Shown in pieces: positions 1 to 5,104 of a stretch of DNA of 5,104 bases. This stretch comes from Bacteroidales bacterium. GTDB taxonomy: Bacteria; Bacteroidota; Bacteroidia; Bacteroidales; GCA-2748055. The translations under genes were made by a program, and so were the position numbers. Within the stretch, counting starts at the first letter, position 1, and each line of letters opens with the position of its first letter. The notes under the pieces were generated by a model, which made no database searches, had not been told where the DNA came from, and saw only the letters and a program-made list of their open reading frames with translations. Location of the stretch: the NCBI GenBank assembly GCA_029934875.1, contig JAOZLK010000377.1:1-5104 (forward strand). Direction: 5' to 3'.

Positions 1-1160
1 ACTTCAGAATCATCACTTTGAATAAGTTCTGCTGTACATTCCCTTTCCCAATCGTAGCCATGCCCCCATGCATTTACATAGATGCCGGTCTGGCTGTCGA
101 AGAGGTGGTCAATATCGGTAACAATAGACAGGGAGGGTATATTCTTTAGAGAAGGTATCACCTTGCCATTGTAAGATGGATTATCATCGATTCTTTGGTC
201 CATTTCAAGGTCAATAGTCTGGCCATTTACATTGTAATCCGGCCATTCTCCGCCCGGATAGGCCTGAGCTAAGACTTCATCCTCGAAAATGAAGGTTCTG
301 GCTTCAGGATAAGAAGGCAATATCCCGTCTGTACCGGCTGATGCCCTGACGATCACTGCAGGGGTTGTATCACGGTTGGCGGTGCTTTGCGGGTTAATCA
401 GGATGCTTGCCCCAGCCTGGGATATAAGGGCAGTCTCAGAATCCTGGGGATTACTGCCATCAAGGGTGTAATATACATTCCAGGCAGGATCTCCAGCTGT
501 GATCTCCAGGGTAAAAGTCTGGGTGTAAAAACCTGATTCTGCACTGAAATTGAGGCCGATGCTATCCTGGAAAACGGGCTCCTCGGTTTCTGCACCAATG
601 GCCATGTTGTAAAGGAAATCGGTACTCTCAAGGCTGATGTTAAATCCCTGTATAGCCAGGGTATTTTCTCCGTCCACAAGATTTGCCTCTGCAGGGGAAA
701 AACTGAAATCTTCCGGAATGCCCGATTCATGCATGTCTGTTGCGAAGGCATCCTGGGAAGGAATAGGGGGAGCATTCTTGCTCAAAATCTGCTGCCCATT
801 GATCCATACTATAAATCCATCATCATAATCGATGGAGAAAAGCAGGCGATCTATCAGATCGACATTACTGGCAGTAAAAATTGCCCGCATGTAAAGCACA
901 GAGTAGTTATTCTGCATATCTGACAGGAGCGTGCCCCCATCTTGATCGCCATACCTGAAAGGGGCGTTGCCCGTATTCCACCCGGAGTCGTCGAAAGCTT
1001 CATTCATCCATCCGGCATCCAGGGAAGATGCCTCGCTTGCTTTCAGATAGCGGAAGGCGGATCCGGAGGGGAAATTAACCTGGGCCTTCAGCTGGATGAT
1101 GCTGAATAAAAGGAGGCCGATGCATATTAAAAGAGAGGGTGCAAATTGTCTTCTGATCAT
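1..1160 (-). CDS. Secreted CotH-family protein, N-terminal part (3' end beyond the window)
   Basis: The frame is open from an ATG at 1160-1158 to the left edge with no stop, giving 386 complete codons of a longer protein. Residues 1-26 are a signal peptide: positive start MIRR, hydrophobic run about 8-22, probable cleavage LKA|Q. Residues about 35-190 look like a galactose-binding-like jelly roll (W51 and W61 flanking FDDSGW, then YGDQDGG, LYMR and DYDDGFIVWING). Residues about 203-292 match a chitobiase/beta-hexosaminidase C-terminal-like domain (SAESGFYTQTFTLEI, then VYYTLDGSNP). Residues 315-380 carry the lead-in that precedes CotH kinase domains: an acidic D-x-R-I-D-D stretch, PSLSIVTD at 342-349, LFD-x-x-TGIYVN at 353-363 and a WER at 371-373. 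The kinase-like catalytic region itself would lie outside the window. CotH of Bacillus is a spore-coat protein kinase; the role of secreted Bacteroidota homologues is not settled. A T9SS tail at the unseen C-terminus is plausible but not shown. The family call is fairly firm and the function unknown. Confidence 0.85.
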   Translation of the reverse strand, partial: MIRRQFAPSLLICIGLLLFSIIQLKAQVNFPSGSAFRYLKASEASSLDAGWMNEAFDDSGWNTGNAPFRYGDQDGGTLLSDMQNNYSVLYMRAIFTASNVDLIDRLLFSIDYDDGFIVWINGQQILSKNAPPIPSQDAFATDMHESGIPEDFSFSPAEANLVDGENTLAIQGFNISLESTDFLYNMAIGAETEEPVFQDSIGLNFSAESGFYTQTFTLEITAGDPAWNVYYTLDGSNPQDSETALISQAGASILINPQSTANRDTTPAVIVRASAGTDGILPSYPEARTFIFEDEVLAQAYPGGEWPDYNVNGQTIDLEMDQRIDDNPSYNGKVIPSLKNIPSLSIVTDIDHLFDSQTGIYVNAWGHGYDWERECTAELIQSDDSE

Positions 1161-1198
1161 ATAAATTTAATTGAACGGCAAAGATGTAAAAATGTTAC

Positions 1199-1206
1199 CA
1201 AAATTA
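1199..1206 (-). promoter_or_regulatory. Bacteroidota-type -7 element for the CotH-family gene
   Basis: On the minus strand this reads TAATTTTG, a perfect match to the Bacteroidota sigma -7 consensus TAnnTTTG. It would place the transcript start near 1190, about 30 nt ahead of the ATG at 1160. Candidate -33 TTG triplets lie at 1224-1222 (15-nt spacer) and 1234-1232 (25-nt spacer); neither has the usual spacing of about 19-21 nt, so only the -7 box is well supported. The leader is A/T-rich with no Shine-Dalgarno, as is common in this phylum. Confidence 0.5.
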
Positions 1207-1238
1207 TTCCAAATAAGCAGCCAAAAGTCTGCAATTTG

Positions 1239-1256
1239 ATACTTAATTCAAAGTAT
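1239..1256. repeat. Short inverted repeat between the divergent promoters (possible operator)
   Basis: ATACTT at 1239-1244 and AAGTAT at 1251-1256 form a perfect 6-bp dyad with a 6-nt spacer. It sits between the two predicted -7 boxes, about 26 bp upstream of the plus-strand box and 33 bp upstream of the minus-strand box. The size and position would suit a dimeric regulator acting on both genes, but a 6-6-6 dyad in A/T-rich DNA can also arise by chance. Confidence 0.25.
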
Positions 1257-1281
1257 TGGATGTTTTGTACAAGTGTTACGA

Positions 1282-1289
1282 TATATTTG
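1282..1289 (+). promoter_or_regulatory. Bacteroidota-type -7 element for the GH5 gene
   Basis: TATATTTG is a perfect match to the TAnnTTTG -7 consensus. The expected transcript start is near 1296, giving a leader of roughly 23 nt before the ATG at 1319. TTG triplets upstream at 1265-1267 (14-nt spacer) and 1256-1258 (23-nt spacer) are poorly spaced for a -33 element. The box lies downstream of the in-frame TTG at 1256, which argues that translation does not begin there. Confidence 0.5.
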
Positions 1290-1302
1290 CAGACGAAATT
1301 TT

Positions 1303-1309
1303 AAAGGGA
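1303..1309 (+). promoter_or_regulatory. Ribosome binding site that favours the ATG at 1319
   Basis: AAAGGGA resembles a Shine-Dalgarno sequence and ends 9 nt before the ATG at 1319 (12 nt before a second ATG at 1322). With the promoter at 1282-1289 it supports a start at 1319 rather than the upstream in-frame TTG at 1256. Confidence 0.5.
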
Positions 1310-1318
1310 TTGCTTGCA

Positions 1319-4027
1319 ATGATGAAAAGTCATATTTACTCAGGGAAACTGGCCTTATCGGGCTTTCTTCTTTCACTTTCATTCCTGGTATCGGGACAGG
1401 GCTACCTGCATGCCGATGGTAAAAGGATTGTGGACGGGGCAGGGGAAAATGTAATCCTGAGGAGCATAGGAACAGGAAACTGGATGCTCCAGGAGGGCTA
1501 CATGATGCGTACAGCCGGGGTTGCCGGAACCCAGCATGAATTCAGGGCTAAGTTGATCGGGAGCATCGGCGAGGCAAAAACAGACAGTTTCTATACGGTA
1601 TGGCTGGAGAATCATTTTACCCGGGCCGATGTGGACTCCATGGCTTCCTGGGGCTTCAACGCCGTGCGGGTAGCAATGCATTACAAGTGGTTTACCCTGC
1701 CCATTGAGGATGAACCGGTTCCAGGTGAACAGACCTGGCTGGACAGGGGCTTTGAAATGATGGACTCTCTCCTGGCCTGGTGCAGCGACAAGGAAATGTA
1801 CCTGATCCTGGATATGCACGGGGCCCCGGGAGGACAGGGAAAAAATGCTGATATTTCAGACTATGATCCCAGCAAACCCTCTCTCTGGGAGAGCGAAGAC
1901 AATAAGGATAAGTTTGTAGCCCTCTGGCAAGGCCTGGCAGCGCGCTACAGTGATGAGCCATGGATTGGGGGATACGACCTTATCAATGAAACCAACTGGC
2001 CCTTTCCCGAAGGAAACAACAGCCAGATGAGGTCCCTGTACATGCGCACTACTGACTCCATTCGCGCACATGATCAAAATCACATCATTTTTATTGAAGG
2101 AAACTCCTTTGCAAATGACTTTTCAAGATTGACACCGCCCTGGGATCCCAATATGGCCTATAGCTTTCACAAGTACTGGACCTATAATAATCCCGATGCG
2201 CTGAACTGGGTGACCGAAATGAGGGACCGGTACAATGTGCCCATCTGGAACGGTGAAACGGGTGAGAACTCTACCACCTGGTTCAGGAACCTGGTTAAGC
2301 TGCATGAGGATCAGAACATAGGATGGTCCATGTGGCCGGTGAAAAAAACGGGGATCAACAATGTGCTGAGTGCCGAAACAAATGATGATTACCTGCAACT
2401 GGTCGATAACTGGAAGGGTATCGGACCCATGCTTTCTGAAGAGGAGGCCTTCCAGGCGGTACTCACCTTTGCCGATAATCACCGGATCGAAAACTGCACT
2501 TATCACAGGGATGTGATAGATGCCTTGATCCGCCAGCCACATAGCACAGAGACTTTGCCCTTCAAAATCCGAAGCACCGCTGATACCATTTTTGCTTCAG
2601 ATTATGATCTTGGCCGGAATAATTATGCCTACCTGGATATGGACACAGCCGACTATCATGGTGAGGGACAGGATTTCACCGCATGGAACCAGGGTTGGGC
2701 TTATCGAAGTGACGGTGTGGATGTTCAGGTCTGCAACGATCCCCTGCTCACAAACGGTTATAATGTGGGATGGACTGAAACAGGCGAGTGGCTTGCTTAT
2801 ACCATGAAAAGTGACTCAGTGGCAAGCTATTCAATGGAAATCAGATCTGCATCCGGGGCAGGTGGTGCAAGAATTCTTTTAGAGGTGAACGGAGCAGTTG
2901 CCTCAGGTGAATTGACACTACCCGGTACCGGGGGATGGGAGAACTGGCGCAGCACGGAGTTCGAGACTATCATCCTGCCAGAAGGGGATATACAGGTCAA
3001 GATTTTCTTTGTCCGGGGTGGCTCCAATCTGAACTATTTCAGGTTCTTTAATCCCGTGGCTACGGACTCAATTCCCTTTGCTTATTTATCAGCCAGGACT
3101 GCAGAATTGGAGAATGTGGTCTATATTTCCCTGAACAAGACTGTCACTTCGGGGGCCCTGTCGCTTTCCGATTTCACCCTTTCCCAGGGTGGATCTGAAC
3201 TCGTTCTTGATGATGCCAGGGTGAACGAGGAAAACAGTAAGGAGCTGGTTCTTACTTCATCAACACCACTTTTATATGGCAAAACAATACAAATTTCCTA
3301 TACAGGTTCTTCCATCATGCACCTGGAGGAAGTGCTGGCGGTTTTTGATTCTGAAAAAGTAAATAATATGATGGCAAGGCATTTCGCTGTTCCAGCAAGA
3401 ATTCAGGCCGAGTATTTCTATGTGAATAAGGGCCTGGTGCTTGAGGAGTGCTCTGAAGGGGGATACAATACCGGGTATGCAAATGTGGGTGATTACCTGG
3501 ACTATATTCTTTATGTGGAGGAAGAGGGTGACTATCAGATGGATTTCAGAATTGCCACAGAAAAGACAGGAGCAAGGCTGAGTGTACAGGCCGATTACGG
3601 GGAGGGATTTGAAACTTTGCAGAATGTAACATTTGCCCGGACGGGTGGCTGGCAGACCTGGACAACACAGAGTTATCCGGTGCACCTTAAGGTTGGAAAA
3701 TATATGCTAAAACTCCTGGTTACCGGGGCAGAACACAACCTGAACTGGTTCCAGTTTAAAAGTACAGTGGGCGTTTCCCATTCAGAGGCGCCGGCAACAT
3801 TTAGCCTGTACCCAAATCCCACCTCAGCTTCAACAACATTGAAGGTGGAAGGACTTAAGCTGCCTGTGAAGGTGGATATTCTGGATCTGCAGGGCAGGCT
3901 GGTGTACCAGGACCTGGTGAAGGACCCTGAACACAAGCTGGATATTTCAAAGCTCCCGGCAGGCCTGTATTTTGTACGCCTGGGAGAGGAGGGTAGCCTG
4001 GGTGTTGAGAAGCTAATCCTGAACTAG
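1319..4027 (+). CDS. Secreted GH5 glycoside hydrolase with two CBM6 modules and a T9SS sorting domain
   Basis: A 902-residue exported glycosidase, likely acting on a beta-glucan-type polysaccharide by the retaining GH5 mechanism. Residues 1-26 are a signal peptide with probable cleavage VSG|Q. The GH5 barrel spans about 28-405: NAVRVA with R117, DMHGAPGGQ around H167, the acid/base E224 in LINETNW, SFHKYW with H284 and Y286, the nucleophile E313 in WNGETGENS, and W338 in GWSMWP. Residues about 420-580 are a first CBM6 (VGWTETGEWLAY, GGWENW and NLNYFRF supply the usual aromatic and Asn ligands). Residues 585-682 resemble a SwmB-like sandwich (LSDFTLSQGG, LVLTSSTPLLYG, ISYTGSSI). Residues 692-815 are a second CBM6 (IQAEYF, NVGDYLDY, GGWQTW, NLNWFQF). 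Residues 827-902 are a T9SS C-terminal domain (FSLYPNPTS, DLQGRLVY, LPAGLYFVRL). Export is therefore Sec, then T9SS, to the surface or medium. ATG 1319 is chosen because a TTG start at 1256 would put 21 non-signal residues ahead of the signal peptide. The GH5 subfamily and exact substrate cannot be read from motifs alone; cellulose, beta-1,3- or mixed-linkage glucans are all possible. Confidence 0.93.
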   Translation: MMKSHIYSGKLALSGFLLSLSFLVSGQGYLHADGKRIVDGAGENVILRSIGTGNWMLQEGYMMRTAGVAGTQHEFRAKLIGSIGEAKTDSFYTVWLENHFTRADVDSMASWGFNAVRVAMHYKWFTLPIEDEPVPGEQTWLDRGFEMMDSLLAWCSDKEMYLILDMHGAPGGQGKNADISDYDPSKPSLWESEDNKDKFVALWQGLAARYSDEPWIGGYDLINETNWPFPEGNNSQMRSLYMRTTDSIRAHDQNHIIFIEGNSFANDFSRLTPPWDPNMAYSFHKYWTYNNPDALNWVTEMRDRYNVPIWNGETGENSTTWFRNLVKLHEDQNIGWSMWPVKKTGINNVLSAETNDDYLQLVDNWKGIGPMLSEEEAFQAVLTFADNHRIENCTYHRDVIDALIRQPHSTETLPFKIRSTADTIFASDYDLGRNNYAYLDMDTADYHGEGQDFTAWNQGWAYRSDGVDVQVCNDPLLTNGYNVGWTETGEWLAYTMKSDSVASYSMEIRSASGAGGARILLEVNGAVASGELTLPGTGGWENWRSTEFETIILPEGDIQVKIFFVRGGSNLNYFRFFNPVATDSIPFAYLSARTAELENVVYISLNKTVTSGALSLSDFTLSQGGSELVLDDARVNEENSKELVLTSSTPLLYGKTIQISYTGSSIMHLEEVLAVFDSEKVNNMMARHFAVPARIQAEYFYVNKGLVLEECSEGGYNTGYANVGDYLDYILYVEEEGDYQMDFRIATEKTGARLSVQADYGEGFETLQNVTFARTGGWQTWTTQSYPVHLKVGKYMLKLLVTGAEHNLNWFQFKSTVGVSHSEAPATFSLYPNPTSASTTLKVEGLKLPVKVDILDLQGRLVYQDLVKDPEHKLDISKLPAGLYFVRLGEEGSLGVEKLILN
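4024..4027. other. Shared CTAG palindrome giving both convergent stop codons
   Basis: The four bases CTAG provide TAG (4025-4027) for the GH5 gene on the plus strand and TAG (4026-4024) for the DUF5989 gene on the minus strand. The two coding regions therefore overlap tail to tail by 4 bp, leaving no intergenic space for a terminator. Any terminator for one gene must lie inside the coding sequence of the other. Confidence 0.85.
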
Positions 4028-4173
4028 AACAGGGTATAGATAAAGGGAGCAATGGCACTGCCGCTGCTCAGTACGATGATAGTGCCAAAGAGGAGCAGGA
4101 TGACAATCAAGGGGATCAGCCATATCTTTTTTCTCTCTCGCATATAACTCCACAGGTCTCTTAAGAATTCCAT
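4024..4173 (-). CDS. DUF5989 (SxtK-like) single-pass membrane microprotein
   Basis: A 49-residue protein from the ATG at 4173 to a TAG at 4026-4024. It has the layout typical of DUF5989 proteins: an amphipathic start MEFLRDLWSYM, a basic patch RERKK at 12-16, one transmembrane helix about 18-36 rich in Ile, Leu and Val, and the signature end GSAIAPFIYTLF at 38-49. The length is that of the family, so it appears intact. It starts 6 bp after the stop of the TPR gene on the same strand and is almost certainly co-transcribed and perhaps translationally coupled; no Shine-Dalgarno is visible. Family knowledge: SxtK-type proteins have no known biochemical function but recur beside SxtJ-like proteins and NodU/CmcH-type O-carbamoyltransferases, as in saxitoxin clusters. 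The basic patch before the helix suggests an N-in orientation. The family call rests on recalled family features, not a search. Confidence 0.85.
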   Translation of the reverse strand: MEFLRDLWSYMRERKKIWLIPLIVILLLFGTIIVLSSGSAIAPFIYTLF

Positions 4174-4179
4174 ATAGGT

Positions 4180-5104
4180 TTAATTTTTTAGCGAATCATA
4201 TAAGCTTATAAAGGCCGGATCAAAGCGGAATTCGTCATAAACACGCTCAAACTGCTCGCGGGACTCATTCATTCTTCCCTCCTGTAAATAGATTTCACCC
4301 ATGTAACGGCGCGCTACATGGGAATCATAAATATCCAGCGATTTTTCCAGGATAACAAGGGCCTCATCTGCCCTGTCTTCCTTTATTAACTGAAGAGCCT
4401 CTTCAACCTGTCTCCTTGATTTATGGGGTACATAATTGAGGTAGGTATAAGATATGGGCGGGATCTTTAAATAGCGCTCACCATTGTATTTTCTGAGCTG
4501 GTTTGCAAGAGCTATGGCATCCTTCTCCTGGCCTCCGTACAGCGCAGAAATATATATTTTACCGAGTATTTTAAGCTTTTCTTCCTCATCGGGGCTGGTG
4601 GAAAAGGCTTCCTCAAAACTCTTCCTTGCATTGCCGTAGTCACCCTTGATCAGATAAATTTCACCCATCCTGTAGTGGGCGTAGGAGGATGATTCCAGGG
4701 CGAGTGATTGTTTAAAATAGCCCAGGGCAAGGGGCAAATCTCCCAGCCAAATCAGGGAAGAGGCTGCATCGCGGTAGTTCACAGCCAGGTAGGGGTTCGT
4801 ATAAAGCAGGGCATTGAATTCCTCAAAAGCTTCTTTATGATGGCCCAGGTCCTGGTATTTCCTTGCCAGTTCGAGTCTCAGGTCGGCAAGGGAAAGGGTA
4901 GGGTCCGTAAATGCGCGAAAAGCAATGGAGTCGTGCTCAGAAACAGGGCGATAGTTTGTTCGGTAGTCCCTGGTTTCGGCATCAGCTGTTACAAAGGGCC
5001 ACTGTTTTTTCAGGTTAGTTATCCGGTGAAAAGCCTGAAGGGTGTCCAGTACTGTATAGCCCCAGTTAAGCATATGATATTCCGAGGAGTGAATACCTTC
5101 CTCT
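4180..5104 (-). CDS. TPR-repeat protein, C-terminal part (5' end beyond the window)
   Basis: The frame is open from the right edge (first full codon 5103-5101) to TAA at 4182-4180, about 308 codons. An ATG at 5073 would give 297 residues, but the frame continues upstream through EEGIHSSEYH without a stop and the protein has no signal peptide or clean start there, so it is probably truncated by the window. Numbered from that Met, TPR-like helical pairs lie at about 63-96 (ARKYQDLGHHKEAFEEF), 97-130 (SLIWLGDLPLALGYFKQSL), 131-164 (GEIYLIKGDYGNARKSFEEA), a less regular unit about 165-195, about 221-250 (EEALQLIKEDRADEALVIL) and 252-285 (GEIYLQEGRMNESREQFERV). TPRs scaffold protein-protein contacts. 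The extreme upstream residues E-G-I-H followed by a helix resemble the block-V end of SGNH/GDSL hydrolases, with Glu where Asp is usual, so an esterase-like N-terminal domain is possible but unproven. The 6-bp spacing to the DUF5989 gene indicates one operon. Confidence 0.8.
   Translation of the reverse strand, partial: EEGIHSSEYHMLNWGYTVLDTLQAFHRITNLKKQWPFVTADAETRDYRTNYRPVSEHDSIAFRAFTDPTLSLADLRLELARKYQDLGHHKEAFEEFNALLYTNPYLAVNYRDAASSLIWLGDLPLALGYFKQSLALESSSYAHYRMGEIYLIKGDYGNARKSFEEAFSTSPDEEEKLKILGKIYISALYGGQEKDAIALANQLRKYNGERYLKIPPISYTYLNYVPHKSRRQVEEALQLIKEDRADEALVILEKSLDIYDSHVARRYMGEIYLQEGRMNESREQFERVYDEFRFDPAFISLYDSLKN

Noticed and set aside
398..775. 125-codon minus-strand open frame
   Set aside because: It lies out of frame inside the CotH-family gene on the same strand; that gene's frame gives coherent domains and this one does not.
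637..923. Two overlapping plus-strand open frames of 63 and 64 codons
   Set aside because: They are antisense to the CotH-family coding sequence, low in domain-like content, and have no supporting start signals.
1256..1318. TTG at 1256 as the GH5 start codon
   Set aside because: It adds 21 residues before a normal signal peptide and lies upstream of the predicted promoter box and ribosome binding site.
1379..4058. Several minus-strand open frames (75-146 codons) and one plus-strand 71-codon frame at 2592-2807
   Set aside because: All are shadows of the GH5 gene, whose frame is continuous with recognisable domains from end to end.
3855..4058. 67-codon minus-strand open frame across the GH5 3' end
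   Set aside because: Proline- and serine-rich shadow composition; it overlaps both the T9SS domain coding region and the DUF5989 gene in another frame.
4053..4087. 7-bp inverted repeat TGGCACT / AGTGCCA with a 21-nt loop, considered as a terminator
   Set aside because: The loop is long, no T-tract follows on either strand, and it lies inside the DUF5989 coding sequence.

Overview
This 5.1 kb window reads as Bacteroidota chromosomal DNA, probably from an environmental polysaccharide-degrading lineage. Three things support this. The central enzyme ends in a type IX secretion (T9SS, Por secretion) sorting domain. The intergenic region carries two perfect Bacteroidota-type -7 elements (TAnnTTTG). 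Ribosome binding sites are weak or A/T-rich. No tRNA, rRNA, CRISPR, IS element or transposase was seen. Genus or species cannot be assigned from the sequence.

Layout. Bases 1-1160 (minus strand) hold the first 386 codons of a large secreted protein that runs off the left edge: signal peptide, galactose-binding-like jelly roll, chitobiase/hexosaminidase C-terminal-like domain, then the conserved lead-in to a CotH kinase domain. Bases 1161-1318 form a 158-bp divergent promoter region with a promoter on each strand and a short dyad between them. Bases 1319-4027 (plus strand) encode a 902-residue secreted GH5 glycoside hydrolase with two CBM6 modules, an intervening SwmB-like beta-sandwich and a T9SS C-terminal domain. 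Bases 4024-4173 (minus strand) encode a 49-residue membrane microprotein of the DUF5989 (SxtK-like) family. It converges on the GH5 gene and shares a CTAG palindrome with it that gives both stop codons. Bases 4180-5104 (minus strand) hold the C-terminal part of a TPR-repeat protein, possibly with an SGNH-hydrolase-like N-terminal part outside the window, 6 bp upstream of the DUF5989 gene.

How they fit together. The left half looks like a divergently transcribed pair of exported proteins: a GH5 enzyme displayed or released through T9SS to attack a beta-glucan-like polysaccharide, and a CotH-family protein of unknown substrate. The right half is the end of a separate minus-strand operon. DUF5989/SxtK-like genes are known from the neighbourhood of NodU/CmcH-type O-carbamoyltransferases and SxtJ-like proteins, so the operon beyond position 5104 may be a carbamoylation or surface-polymer-modification cassette. 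That last point is inference.
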